A DNA stretch of 64,000 bases from Streptomyces narbonensis (GTDB lineage: Bacteria > Actinomycetota > Actinomycetes > Streptomycetales > Streptomycetaceae): NCBI RefSeq assembly GCF_014649015.1, contig NZ_BMSF01000006.1, positions 350,494-414,493 of the forward strand, given 5' to 3'. Made by a program: the position numbers and the translations under genes. The stretch's first letter is position 1, and each line of letters opens with the position of its first letter. The notes under the pieces were generated by a model. It searched no databases and was not told the DNA's origin. It saw nothing but the letters and a program-made list of their open reading frames with translations. This document shows positions 1 to 8,712 of this stretch, piece after piece.

Positions 1-510
1 ACGGCGGGCAGCTTCGGCTCCGGCGCCAACATGGCCTTCCGGGCCTCCGCGTTGAAGAAGGCCGGCGGCTTCGACCCGGCGACCGGTACCGGGACCCCGG
101 CCAGGGGAGGCGACGACCTGTACGCCTTCGTCGCCGTCCTCTCCGCCGGCTTCCGGCTCCGCTACACACCCGAGGCCCTCGTCTGGCACCACCACCGCGA
201 GACCTGGCAGGACCTGCGGAACCAGGCGTACGGCTACGGCGCCGGCCTCACCGCCTACCTCACCGCGACCCTGGTACGCAGCCCCCGCCTGCTGCCCGCC
301 CTGCTCGCCAGGCTGCCACGCGGCCTCGCCCACGCCAGGGCGCTGACCGCCCAGCGGGGAGGGGCCGCCGAGGGCGGAGTCCCCGGCGAGCACGGCACCC
401 AGCACCATCCCTGGCCCCGCACCCTGTCCCGACTGGAGCGACGCGGCATGCTCTACGGCCCGATCGGATACGCGAAGGCCCGCGCGGTACGGAAGGCGGC
501 GGCCCGATGA
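1..510 (+). CDS. Family 2 glycosyltransferase, C-terminal part (5' end outside window)
   Basis: The reading frame is open from base 1 and runs to the TGA at 508-510, so the gene starts before the window and only about 169 C-terminal residues are seen. The stretch GSGANMAFR followed by A-L-x-x-A-G-G-F-D and GGDDLYAF is the usual acceptor-side end of GT-A fold family 2 enzymes, which move a sugar from a nucleotide donor onto a growing surface glycan. The Asp pair in GGDD fits the catalytic-base position of the family. The tail is basic, and no membrane segment is obvious. Its stop overlaps the start of the deacetylase gene by four bases (ATGA), so the two are probably translated together as part of a polysaccharide operon. 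The substrate cannot be told from the sequence. Confidence 0.8.
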   Translation, partial: TAGSFGSGANMAFRASALKKAGGFDPATGTGTPARGGDDLYAFVAVLSAGFRLRYTPEALVWHHHRETWQDLRNQAYGYGAGLTAYLTATLVRSPRLLPALLARLPRGLAHARALTAQRGGAAEGGVPGEHGTQHHPWPRTLSRLERRGMLYGPIGYAKARAVRKAAAR

Positions 511-1316
511 AGTGCGCGCCCGTCTCCACCCGCATACCCGTCCTCCTCTACCACGCCGTGATGGACGACCCCCCGGGCTGGATCGCCGAATTCACCGTCT
601 CGCCCAAGGAGTTCGCCTCCCAGCTCGACGCGATCGTCGCCAGCGGGCGCACCGCGATCACCGTCGGCGCCCTCGCCGCCCACTTCACCGCCGGCGAGCC
701 GCTGCCGCCCCGCCCCGTCGTCCTCACCTTCGACGACGGCTTCGCCGACCTCGTCGGACCGACGGCCGAGGCGCTCGCCGCCCGCGACCTGCCGTCCACC
801 GCGTACCTCACGACCGGGGCCATCACCCCCGGCCGGCCCTGCCTCCTGCCGCCCGCGCCGATGATGAACCTCTCCCAGGCCCCGCGCCTGGAGCAGTACG
901 GGATGGAGGTCGGCGCCCACACCGTCACCCACCCGCAGCTCGACACCCTCACGCCCGGGCTCCTGCGCCGCGAACTGCGCGAGGCGAAGGTGGTCCTGGA
1001 GGACGTCCTCGGGCGCGAGGTCCGGCACCTCGCCTACCCGCACGGCTACAACAGCCCCGCCGTGCGCCGGGCCGTCGCCGCCGCCGGCTACACCTCCGCC
1101 GTCGCCGTCCGGCACGCGCTCAGCTCCGAGTCGGACGAGATCTACCGCATCGCCCGGCTCATCCTGCGCCGCGGGCACACCGTCGCCGACATCGAGCAGT
1201 GGATGGAGGGCCGCGGCGCGAAGGCCGCGCCGTACCCGGACTCGCTGCCCACGGTCGGCTGGCGGATGTACCGCAGGGCCCGTGCGCTGCTCAACGGGCC
1301 GGAGTTCGCGGGCTGA
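507..1316 (+). CDS. Polysaccharide deacetylase (NodB-like, carbohydrate esterase 4)
   Basis: The 269-residue product carries the classic CE4 motifs: TFDDG near residue 75 (catalytic base and first metal ligand), HTVTH near residue 138 (the two metal-binding histidines, H-x3-H) and AYPHG near residue 176. Family members remove N- or O-acetyl groups from cell-surface glycans using a divalent metal. There is no clear signal peptide, so it could act on a cytoplasmic or lipid-linked precursor. The ATG at 507 overlaps the stop of the preceding glycosyltransferase, and the next gene begins 140 bp downstream on the same strand. Role in trimming an exopolysaccharide is inferred from the neighbours; the fold assignment is firm. 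Confidence 0.9.
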   Translation: MKCAPVSTRIPVLLYHAVMDDPPGWIAEFTVSPKEFASQLDAIVASGRTAITVGALAAHFTAGEPLPPRPVVLTFDDGFADLVGPTAEALAARDLPSTAYLTTGAITPGRPCLLPPAPMMNLSQAPRLEQYGMEVGAHTVTHPQLDTLTPGLLRRELREAKVVLEDVLGREVRHLAYPHGYNSPAVRRAVAAAGYTSAVAVRHALSSESDEIYRIARLILRRGHTVADIEQWMEGRGAKAAPYPDSLPTVGWRMYRRARALLNGPEFAG

Positions 1317-1455
1317 CGCCACGGCGCAGCGGCGCCGCAGTGGCGCGCATGATCATCAACTCCCCCATCCGGGACGAGAGTTGAATCCGGGTGCACACCC
1401 GAAGTACGTTCCCTTGCTTCACCAAGGGGACAGGGACAGTGGGGGGAGAGCCGCC

Positions 1456-3558
1456 TTGCAGCAGGACCGTCTGCCGACAACACCGGTGACCGGGGGCGAC
1501 GGCGTGCCGCCACAGCCCTCCGCGGAGGACCGCGAGGCCGCAGAGCGGGAAGACGCCGAACGTCAGGCCGCCGACAGGGAGGCCGCCGTGCGGGCGGCGA
1601 CACAGCCGGCAGCGGCCGCCCGAGACACCGGCACGGCCCCGGCCCCCCGGGACAACGGCACGGCCCCGGCCCCTCGGGACACCGGCACGGCCCCGGCCCC
1701 CCGGGACAACGGCACGGCCCCGGCCCCTCGGGACACCGGCACGGCCCCGGCCCCCCGGCCCCGGTCCGGTCCCCTCGCCGCGCTCCGCACCCCGGCCGCC
1801 GCCAACCTCGCCCCGCTGGTCCTCGCTGCCGCCCTCTGGCTCTGGGCGCTGCCCCAGATCGACTTCCGGAGCATCGAGGAGTTCGGCCTCCTCGACCGCT
1901 TCCCCGTCGGCTTCTACGCCGCCCTCGCCGTCCTGACCGGCGGCTTCGTCCTCACCCTCCGCCGCGCCGGCACCGCGCCCCTCTGGCCCGCCACCTACTG
2001 CGCGGCGATGCTCGTCGCCCTCAAGGCGCCGCCCGCGATCCTCTACGACACCGTCCGCTACGCCTGGGCGTCCAAGCACGACGCGATCATCAGCCGGCTG
2101 CTCACCGAGGGCACCGTCCACCCCGGGCGCGAGCTCTCCGGCGGCATGTCCGCCTACGACCAGTGGCCCGGCTTCTTCTCCCTCGACGCGGCCCTCGTCC
2201 GCGCCTTCGGCGTCGACGCGGCGGCCTCCTTCATCAACTGGGCCCCGGTCGCGCTCGGGATGCTCACCGTGCCCGTCCTCATCCTGGTCTACCGCACGTT
2301 CAGCGACGACTGGCGGCTCGTGTGGACCGGCGTGTGGATCTTCCAGCTGGCGAACTGGGTGGGCCAGGACTACCTCTCCCCGCAGGGCTTCTCCTACCTG
2401 CTCTACCTCACCGTCTTCGCCGTCGTCGTCCGGCACTTCGTCCTGCCCGGCTCGGCCGGCCCGCTCCGCGACCGCTCCGCGCTCGACCCCGCCGCCGCGG
2501 CCGTCCCGCCGCCCACCACGACCAGGCAGCGCGCGGTCGCCGTCCTCTTCCTCGTCCCGGTCATCCTCACCATCAACGCCTCGCACCAGCTCACCCCCGT
2601 GATGCTGTGCGCGAGCCTCTTCGCCCTCTGCCTCACCCGCCGCTACCGCAACATCGGGCTCCTCGTCACCACCGGCCTGATCATGCTGGTCTGGAACCTC
2701 ACCATGGGCCGGGAGCTCTTCCTGGAGACCCTCGGGACCCTGCGGGAGAAGGCCGGAGACCTCCTCGGCAACTCCCGTCCCGGCTTCGCCGGCGACCCCA
2801 CGGGCCCCGGCCCGGAGCTCGTCGGCAGCGCCAACATCCTGATGGTCCTCGCCCTCGGCGGGCTCGCCGCCGCCGCCGTACTGCTCCGCCGCAGGCTGGC
2901 CCGCAGCGCCCTGCCGCTGATCCTCGCCGCAGCGGCGCCCCTGCCGATGTTCGCCGTCAACGACTACGGCGGCGAGATGATCTTCCGGGTCTACCTCTTC
3001 GGCCTGCCGGGCGCGGCCTTCTTCGCCGCCGCCGCGCTCGTCCCCGCCGTCGGGGCCGCGAGCCGGGCCGCCGCCGTCGCCCGCCGCACCGCCGCCGTCG
3101 CCCTGCCCGTCACGCTCGTCGCCCTGCTCGCCGGCTTCCTGCCCTCGTACTACGGCAAGGAGGGCATGCACTACGCGCCGCCCGGCGAGACCGCGCTCAC
3201 GCGCCGCGCCTTCGACCGGGCGCCCGAAGGGGCGCTGATCCTCGCCGCGACGGGCGCCTTCGCCGACTCGTACTACCGCTACGACCACTACGAGCGCTGG
3301 TTCTTCACCGAGCAGGAGGTCGACGAGAACCTCCGCATGCTGAAGGACCCCGCCGGCTACCTCGCGGGCGGCATCCCCGCGGGCCGCCCGGCCTACGTGA
3401 TCCTCACCCCCACGCAGGGCGAGGCCGTCATCGGCGAGGGGTACCTCCCGGTTGGCGGCTTCGACACCCTCAAGGACGCGCTCAAGCGGTCCCCGCTCTT
3501 CGAGGTCGTGGAGGAGAGCCGCGACGGACTCGTCCTCCGCTACCGGCCCACCACCTGA
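1456..3558 (+). CDS. Large polytopic membrane protein, possible GT-C glycosyltransferase or polymerase
   Basis: An open frame extends further upstream, but the best start is the TTG at 1456, which follows a strong GGGGGGAGAG ribosome site; the product is then 700 residues. Residues about 8-50 are rich in Asp, Glu and Arg, residues about 57-101 are five nine-residue repeats (DTGTAPAPR/DNGTAPAPR), and the rest holds roughly ten to twelve hydrophobic segments. An extracytoplasmic-looking loop after the first segments contains YDTVRYAW and SAYDQWPG. Such architecture is seen in GT-C type glycosyltransferases and in wall-polymer polymerases, but I see no motif that decides between them. It lies between a deacetylase and a GH26-like hydrolase, so a part in glycan synthesis or export is inferred. 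The TTG start is unusual among its neighbours. Confidence 0.6.
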   Translation: MQQDRLPTTPVTGGDGVPPQPSAEDREAAEREDAERQAADREAAVRAATQPAAAARDTGTAPAPRDNGTAPAPRDTGTAPAPRDNGTAPAPRDTGTAPAPRPRSGPLAALRTPAAANLAPLVLAAALWLWALPQIDFRSIEEFGLLDRFPVGFYAALAVLTGGFVLTLRRAGTAPLWPATYCAAMLVALKAPPAILYDTVRYAWASKHDAIISRLLTEGTVHPGRELSGGMSAYDQWPGFFSLDAALVRAFGVDAAASFINWAPVALGMLTVPVLILVYRTFSDDWRLVWTGVWIFQLANWVGQDYLSPQGFSYLLYLTVFAVVVRHFVLPGSAGPLRDRSALDPAAAAVPPPTTTRQRAVAVLFLVPVILTINASHQLTPVMLCASLFALCLTRRYRNIGLLVTTGLIMLVWNLTMGRELFLETLGTLREKAGDLLGNSRPGFAGDPTGPGPELVGSANILMVLALGGLAAAAVLLRRRLARSALPLILAAAAPLPMFAVNDYGGEMIFRVYLFGLPGAAFFAAAALVPAVGAASRAAAVARRTAAVALPVTLVALLAGFLPSYYGKEGMHYAPPGETALTRRAFDRAPEGALILAATGAFADSYYRYDHYERWFFTEQEVDENLRMLKDPAGYLAGGIPAGRPAYVILTPTQGEAVIGEGYLPVGGFDTLKDALKRSPLFEVVEESRDGLVLRYRPTT
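1624..1758 (+). repeat. Five in-frame 27-bp tandem repeats
   Basis: Five consecutive 27-bp units at 1624, 1651, 1678, 1705 and 1732 alternate between two versions that encode DTGTAPAPR and DNGTAPAPR. They lie between the charged N-terminus and the first membrane segment of the large membrane protein, forming a Pro/Ala-rich spacer. The near-identity of units suggests recent expansion by slippage. Confidence 0.95.
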
Positions 3559-3599
3559 ACCCCCGCAGGCCCGTCCGCACCCGAAGGAGCCGGTACCTC

Positions 3600-4073
3600 A
3601 TGGCCGCCAGCCCACGCCTGACCCCACGAGTCCAGCGCAGAGCCGCCCTCGCGGCCTCCGGATGGGTCGCCCTCGCCGCGACCGCGCTCCCCGGCGGCTC
3701 CCCGCTGCGCTGGATCCCCGTCCTCGCGTTCGTCGTCCTCGCGCCGGGCCTCGCGCTGCTGCTCCCGCAGCCCCTCGGGCTCCGCCCCGGCGCCCGCCTG
3801 GAGGCCCTGGCGCTCGCCGCGCCCGTCAGCCTCTCCGTGGCGACGCTCGTCGCGACCACCCTCTTCCTGACGAAGGCCTTCTCGCTCACCGTCTTCCTCG
3901 CCGTCCTCGCGCTCTTCGTGACCGTCGCCGCGACCCTGCCCGGTGTGCCGCTGCCGGCCGCCACGCGCGGCGCCGTCGAGCGCGACAGCGCCCGCACGTC
4001 CGCGCGTACCGCCGGGGGTACGTCCCCGCTCGCCGCCCGGTTCCGTAAACGAAGGCCTGGCGGGGGCCGGTGA
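3600..4073 (+). CDS. Small membrane protein of unknown function
   Basis: I do not recognise a family. The ATG at 3600 follows a good GAAGGAG ribosome site and gives 157 residues. There are about three to four hydrophobic stretches (around residues 15-30, 35-52, 68-85 and 90-108), then a hydrophilic Arg/Thr/Ala-rich tail of some 45 residues that is probably cytoplasmic. The stop overlaps the GTG start of the GH26-like gene (GTGA at 4070-4073), so the two products are coupled. Position in the operon suggests an accessory part of the polysaccharide machinery, but nothing in the protein itself shows a reaction. Confidence 0.65.
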   Translation: MAASPRLTPRVQRRAALAASGWVALAATALPGGSPLRWIPVLAFVVLAPGLALLLPQPLGLRPGARLEALALAAPVSLSVATLVATTLFLTKAFSLTVFLAVLALFVTVAATLPGVPLPAATRGAVERDSARTSARTAGGTSPLAARFRKRRPGGGR

Positions 4074-5131
4074 ACGGGCGGCACGCCAAGGGCGGCCCCT
4101 GGACCCGGGCAGCCGTCGCGCTCGCCGCCGTCGGCGCGCTGATCGTCGGCATCGGCGTCTGGGTGACCCTCACCGAGGACGACGACCGCTGCGCTCCCGA
4201 CACCTCGCTCGTCGCACCGTGCGGTGCCTGGTGGGGCGCGTACATCCCGTACGACGACGACAGTTCGCTCACCCGGCCGGTGTACGCCTTCGAGAAGAAG
4301 ATCGGCCGCAAGCTCGACCTCGTCTACACGTACCACGACATGTCAGGGAGCAAGGCCGACGGCGAACTGCTCACCCCCGACGAGCGGGAGCTCGGCCGCG
4401 ACCGGCTCCTCATGCTGGCCTGGGAGTCCACGGTCTGGACCGAGAAGCACCACGCCAACTGGACCGAGAAGCAGCTCGGCTGGAAGAACATCGCCGCCGG
4501 GACGTACGACACCTCTGTCATCGACCCGCAGGCCCTGCGGCTCAAGGAGTACGGGAAGCGGGTCTTCTTCTCCTTCGACCAGGAGGCCGACTTCCGCATC
4601 GAGCAGGGCGCCGGCACCCCCGAGGAGTACGTCGCCGCCTACCGCCACGTCCGCGACCGCTTCGAGAAGCTTGGCGTCACCAACGTGGTGTGGGTCTGGA
4701 CCGTCTCCGGCTACCTCGGCAACTCCGCCCTGATGAAACGCCTCTACCCCGGCGACGACTACGTCGACTGGATCGGCATGGACCAGTACAACTACTACCT
4801 CTGCCACAAGTCCCCGAACTGGCTCGACTTCGACGGCAGCCAGCGCCCCAGCTACGACTGGCTGCGGAAGAACATCTCCGCCGACAAGCCCGTCATGCTC
4901 TCCGAGTTCTCCACCGCCCCCGACCCGAAGAGCCCCGAGCGGCAGCGCGACTGGTACACCGCGATCCCGAAGGTGGCGCCGACGCTGCCGGACGTGAAGG
5001 CGTACGTGCACTGGAACCGCGCCGTCCCCGGGCCGGGCTGCGACCTCACGATCGACTCCGGCCCGGGGCTCGACGGCTACCGGATCGCCGGCCAGGACCC
5101 GTACTTCAAGCAGCCCCTGCCACGCCGCTGA
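4070..5131 (+). CDS. Glycoside hydrolase family 26-like secreted or membrane-anchored enzyme
   Basis: The 353-residue product has one N-terminal hydrophobic segment (about residues 13-35) that can act as a signal anchor, then a catalytic domain. FSFDQEAD places Glu172 where GH26 enzymes keep the acid/base, and PVMLSEFS places Glu279 as the nucleophile; DWIGMDQYNYY between them is also typical. GH26 enzymes cleave beta-mannans or related beta-glycans outside the cell. It is the last gene of the operon, coupled by GTGA overlap to the small membrane protein. A likely job is editing or releasing the polymer made by the operon; such hydrolases often accompany bacterial exopolysaccharide synthases. 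The exact linkage cut is unknown. Confidence 0.8.
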   Translation: MNGRHAKGGPWTRAAVALAAVGALIVGIGVWVTLTEDDDRCAPDTSLVAPCGAWWGAYIPYDDDSSLTRPVYAFEKKIGRKLDLVYTYHDMSGSKADGELLTPDERELGRDRLLMLAWESTVWTEKHHANWTEKQLGWKNIAAGTYDTSVIDPQALRLKEYGKRVFFSFDQEADFRIEQGAGTPEEYVAAYRHVRDRFEKLGVTNVVWVWTVSGYLGNSALMKRLYPGDDYVDWIGMDQYNYYLCHKSPNWLDFDGSQRPSYDWLRKNISADKPVMLSEFSTAPDPKSPERQRDWYTAIPKVAPTLPDVKAYVHWNRAVPGPGCDLTIDSGPGLDGYRIAGQDPYFKQPLPRR

Positions 5132-5150
5132 CCCCGCAGGGAGTCAGCGG
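5125..5150. terminator. Hairpin spanning both convergent stop codons
   Basis: CCGCTGAC (5125-5132) pairs with GTCAGCGG (5143-5150) across a ten-base loop. The stem contains the TGA of the GH26-like gene and the TGA of the flippase gene on the other strand. It has no U-tract, so its role as a two-way terminator is inferred. Confidence 0.5.
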
Positions 5151-7315
5151 CGGCCCGCCGCCAGGCCGCGGAAGGCGCAGACGGCCATCGTCGCCCCGGC
5201 AAGACCCAGGAAGAGCGGGAGCGGGGCGGCGGCGAAGGCCTGCTGCCCCGCCCACCCGGCCCAGACGAGCACCCACACCACACCCGCCGTGACCCGCTCG
5301 CCCACGCCCAGCACCCGCAGCAGCAGGGCCGCGAGCAGCAGGCACAGCGCCTGGAGCACGATCGGCGTCACCGCCGCCGCCGGCCCCGCGGCCTCGCCGA
5401 GGAGGTCCGCACCCGGTCCGCCGGCCGCCGCGGGCCGCAGCCCCAGCAGGGGCGGGGCGGTGTGCAGGGCCAGGAAGGTGGCGAGCAGGACCGTCCCGGC
5501 GAACCCCGACCGGAAGGCGCGCAGACCGACGGCCGCCCCCTGGAGCGCGACGAGGACCAGCCCCGCGAGGAGCGTGACGGGCGGGAGCGCGGTCAGCAGG
5601 CCGGTCCCGGAGAGCCGCTCCACGTCGAGGGCGCCGGAGCCCGCGAGCGGGAACCAGAAGAGCCCGGCTGCCAGCCCGAGACACAGCCAGAGCCCGAGCC
5701 GGAGCCGGGCCGCGGCGGCCGGCTCCGGGGCGGAGGCCCGGTCCGCCTCCCGTGCGCCCGCCTGCCCCGCGCGGCCCCCCGGCCGTCCCGGGGCGGCCGC
5801 CGGCCCGTCCGTGCGCGGCCGCGGCACGTACACGGGGATGCCGAAGGCGGGCGTCACCGAGTCGTGCGTCCCGCGCAGATAGGCGCTCTCCCGCGCCCAG
5901 TTCGTGCCGTACCCGTCCTCCGCGCGCTCCTGCACCCGCGCGGCGGACCGGGAGCCCTCGGCCGGCTCCTCGCCCCTGAGGGCGGCCCGCAGGCCCGGCA
6001 CGGACACCAGCGCCATCAGGGTCATGGCGCCCAGCACGGCGTACCCCGCACCGGCGATGCCGAAGGGCCCGAGGAGGAAGACCGCGCTGCCGAGCACCAG
6101 GACGCACATCGCGCCCTGGAGCGCGGCGAGCATGCCCGTACGGCCCTGCACGCGCAGCACTCCGATGTACAGCTCGACGGCGACCCGGGGGAGCGCGGCG
6201 GCGGCGAGCAGCCGCAGCACGGTCGTGCCGTTCTCGGCGTACTCCTCGCCGAACGGCGTGAGCAGCACCGGCGCGAGCACGACGAGCACCAGCACGACGG
6301 GGACGAGCAGGAGCACCATGCGGCGCAGCGCGCCCCTGACCCCCTCGGCGAGGGATTCCGGGCTGTGCGAGGCGTGTGCGGTGAGCGAGGAGGCCATGTT
6401 GATGGCCATGAACTCCATCGTGCCGCCGACGGTGTAGGCCGTGTAGAAGAAGGCGTTGTGGGCGGCGTCGAAGCGGACGGCGACCATCATCGGCAGCAGG
6501 CTGATCATCAGCAGGCTGAAGACGGAGCCGACGGAGTCCCCGGCGAGGAAGCGGCCGATCTCGCGCATGGTCGGCGGCTCGCGGTCCCGGTCGGCGTGCG
6601 CCTGTCGCGGGATCAGATGCCGGAAGACGAGCCAGCCGAGCGGTACCACGGAGAGCACGATGGCCGCGGCCCAGGAGACGAAGACGCCGAGCACCGGCAG
6701 GCCGACGGCGAGGACGACGAGCAGCACGAGCTTGCCGAGCGAGAAGACGGCGTTGCCGACGGGTACCCAGATCGCCCGTCTGAGCCCGGTGAGGACCGCG
6801 TCCTGGAGGGTGAGCAGGGCCCAGCCGATGCTGGCGGCGGTGAAGAAGATCCCGGCGGACACGGTGCCGAGCGGGGCGTACGAGGGTCCCCACCAGTCCA
6901 GGGTGAGCAGGAAGACGCCGCAGGCGACGCCCACGACGGCCGTGCTGACCAGGTACAGGCGGACGACGAGCGGCCCGGTGGCCCGGCCCGCCCGGGGCAC
7001 GTACCGGACGACCGCGCCGGTCAGCGTCGTCGCCGTGAGGGAGGCGAGCATCCGCTGGGCGGCGATGGCGGCGGAGCCCTGGCCGACGGCCTCCTCCGTG
7101 TAGTAGCGGGCCGCCACCAGCCAGAAGCCGAGGCCGAGGGCTGCGGAGACGCCGGTGGAGAGCATCAGCGCGTAGGCGTTGCGGAACATGGAGTTCTCGC
7201 CGGAGTCGCCCTTGGCCTCCGTCAGGTCCTTGCCGGCGGGTTCCGGCACGGCGGCGGCCGGGGGCTCCCCGGCCGCCGGGTCGTCCGTCGCCCGCAGTCG
7301 TACGGTGTCGGTCAC
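5144..7315 (-). CDS. Oligosaccharide flippase (MATE/Wzx-like) with extra C-terminal membrane domain
   Basis: The GTG at 7315 overlaps the TGA of the upstream aminotransferase gene (GTGA), and gives a 723-residue protein. Residues about 40-460 look like a polysaccharide-export flippase of the MOP superfamily: MFRNAYALMLSTGVSAALG opens the first helix, and some twelve hydrophobic helices follow, as in RfbX/Wzx proteins that turn lipid-linked glycans across the membrane. A charged linker of about 120 residues follows. A second block of about six hydrophobic segments then ends the protein, making it 200-250 residues longer than common flippases. The linker holds YGTNWARESAYLRG and a Pro/Arg/Ala-rich run. 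The pairing with an aminotransferase and the facing glycan operon support a role in exporting an amino-sugar-containing glycan. Confidence 0.8.
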   Translation of the reverse strand: MTDTVRLRATDDPAAGEPPAAAVPEPAGKDLTEAKGDSGENSMFRNAYALMLSTGVSAALGLGFWLVAARYYTEEAVGQGSAAIAAQRMLASLTATTLTGAVVRYVPRAGRATGPLVVRLYLVSTAVVGVACGVFLLTLDWWGPSYAPLGTVSAGIFFTAASIGWALLTLQDAVLTGLRRAIWVPVGNAVFSLGKLVLLVVLAVGLPVLGVFVSWAAAIVLSVVPLGWLVFRHLIPRQAHADRDREPPTMREIGRFLAGDSVGSVFSLLMISLLPMMVAVRFDAAHNAFFYTAYTVGGTMEFMAINMASSLTAHASHSPESLAEGVRGALRRMVLLLVPVVLVLVVLAPVLLTPFGEEYAENGTTVLRLLAAAALPRVAVELYIGVLRVQGRTGMLAALQGAMCVLVLGSAVFLLGPFGIAGAGYAVLGAMTLMALVSVPGLRAALRGEEPAEGSRSAARVQERAEDGYGTNWARESAYLRGTHDSVTPAFGIPVYVPRPRTDGPAAAPGRPGGRAGQAGAREADRASAPEPAAAARLRLGLWLCLGLAAGLFWFPLAGSGALDVERLSGTGLLTALPPVTLLAGLVLVALQGAAVGLRAFRSGFAGTVLLATFLALHTAPPLLGLRPAAAGGPGADLLGEAAGPAAAVTPIVLQALCLLLAALLLRVLGVGERVTAGVVWVLVWAGWAGQQAFAAAPLPLFLGLAGATMAVCAFRGLAAGRR

Positions 7316-8508
7316 CGGGCGCCGCCGGGGGCCTCCGACAGGCGCGCGGGACGGGCACCGGCCGCGCGCAGCGCGCCCAGGACCTCGTCCGCGCGGCGCG
7401 GGTCCACCGGCAGGGCGTGCCGGGCGAAGCTGGCGGCGGCCTCCGGTGCGGGGGAGAGGTCGGTGAAGGCCTCGCCCGCGTAGCTGTCGAGCGGCGGGTC
7501 GTAGACGTAGCCGGTGGTGATCCGGTGCCGGGCGAGGGCGGCGATCGCCGCGTCCCGGTCCTCGACGAGCAGGGGCACCCGGAACAGCGGCTGGGCCGAC
7601 TCGGCGGTGGCCCCGGGCGTGCCGTACTCGCTGGCCAGGAGCCGGGCCGTGCCGGCGCGGTGGGCGGCGAGGACGCCGTCGAGCCGGGCCAGCCGGCGGG
7701 TGGTGCGGCGGAGCCGCCCGGGGCCGGGCCGGAGCCGGTAGGCGTGCATGTCGACCCGGATCCAGGAGTGGAAGGGGGCGAGCGCGGGCGCGGCCGGCAG
7801 GGCCCGCCGCAGCTCGTCGGCGCGGAGCGGCATCCTTATCTCCTCGCGCTCCTCCATCCTGAGCAGCCGTACCGCCGCGCGTGCGGGCCGGACGAGGCGC
7901 GTCCCGCGCAGGGCGGCCTCCACGTACGGCCGTGCCAGGTAGGCGAGTTCGTCGACGGCGCGGCCCGGGTGCAGCAACTCGTCGCGGGCCGCGGCGAGTT
8001 CCTCCCGCAGCTTCGGGTCGGCGAGGGTGAGGAAGCCGCCGGTCTTGGCGGCGGTGTGCTTCGAGAGGCTGAAGACGGAGGCCTCGCCGTACGTGCCGAC
8101 GGGGCGCCCGCCGACCGTGGAGCCGATCGCGTGGGCGGCGTCCTCGATCAGCGGGATGCCGAGCCGGTCGCAGTGGGCCCGCAGCTCCGGTGCCGGGTCG
8201 GGGTTCCCGTACAGATTGGTCGTGAGGACCGCGGACAGGCCGCGCCAGACGGACTCGGGGACGGCCGCCGTGTCGATCGACCCGTCCCGGGGGTCGAGCG
8301 GCGCCTGCACCGGGCGGAGGCCGGCGGCGAGCACGACGAAGAAGATGACGTCGTCGTTGACCGGTGACATCAGCACCCGGCCGCCGGGCTCGCACCAGTG
8401 GCGCAGCGCGAGGTAGAGCCCGAAGCGGCACGACGGCACGTAGAGGCACTCCCTGCCCCCGAGCCGGTCGCGCATCCGCCCTTCCAGTTCCGCGTACGCA
8501 GAAACCAT
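7312..8508 (-). CDS. DegT/DnrJ/EryC1-family PLP-dependent aminotransferase
   Basis: The chosen ATG at 8508 sits six bases after GGGGGG and is preceded by a good promoter; the product has 398 residues. LIEDAAHAIGS carries the Asp that contacts the pyridine nitrogen of PLP, and FSLSKHTAAKTGG is the region of the PLP-binding lysine, as in sugar aminotransferases of the DegT/StrS family. These enzymes add an amino group to keto-sugars bound to a nucleotide. Here the first lysine motif (SKHTAAKTGG) differs a little from the common KNL type, so the aldimine lysine should be confirmed by alignment. The gene is coupled to the flippase by a GTGA overlap, suggesting supply of an amino-sugar for the exported glycan. 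A non-sugar substrate cannot be excluded. Confidence 0.82.
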   Translation of the reverse strand: MVSAYAELEGRMRDRLGGRECLYVPSCRFGLYLALRHWCEPGGRVLMSPVNDDVIFFVVLAAGLRPVQAPLDPRDGSIDTAAVPESVWRGLSAVLTTNLYGNPDPAPELRAHCDRLGIPLIEDAAHAIGSTVGGRPVGTYGEASVFSLSKHTAAKTGGFLTLADPKLREELAAARDELLHPGRAVDELAYLARPYVEAALRGTRLVRPARAAVRLLRMEEREEIRMPLRADELRRALPAAPALAPFHSWIRVDMHAYRLRPGPGRLRRTTRRLARLDGVLAAHRAGTARLLASEYGTPGATAESAQPLFRVPLLVEDRDAAIAALARHRITTGYVYDPPLDSYAGEAFTDLSPAPEAAASFARHALPVDPRRADEVLGALRAAGARPARLSEAPGGAR

Positions 8509-8535
8509 GTGATTCCCCCCTGAATCCCCGGGCTC

Positions 8536-8564
8536 AATGTGGCCCAATCCGGACGGCCCGTCAA
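8536..8564 (-). promoter_or_regulatory. Sigma-70-type promoter of aminotransferase-flippase operon
   Basis: On the minus strand TTGACG (8564-8559), a 17-base spacer and CACATT (8541-8536) form a plausible HrdB-type promoter, with the start of transcription expected about 20 bases ahead of the ATG at 8508. Confidence 0.6.
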
Positions 8565-8632
8565 CAAGGCCCCCCGGGCGCGCGGTCGGCGTCGCCGAAG
8601 AGCCTTCCGCCCGGTCGTGCACGGCGGTACGA

Positions 8633-8674
8633 AAGGGGCCCGTTCCGGGTCGGTCGACCGTGAACGGGCCCCTT
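8633..8674 (-). terminator. Terminator downstream of sigma factor gene
   Basis: AAGGGGCCCGTTC (8633-8645) pairs perfectly with GAACGGGCCCCTT (8662-8674) over a 16-base loop that itself holds a short palindrome. It lies between the stop of the sigma gene and the promoter of the aminotransferase operon, and insulates one from the other. Confidence 0.8.
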
Positions 8675-8712
8675 CCTGAGCCATTTTGGCGGTTCGGGGG
8701 TGTCCGTGGAGG

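Noticed and set aside
5462..7483. Long plus-strand frame opposite the flippase gene
   Set aside because: Composition (Gly, Arg, Glu, His, Asp) is that of an antisense shadow; the minus-strand product has clear membrane helices and a domain match.
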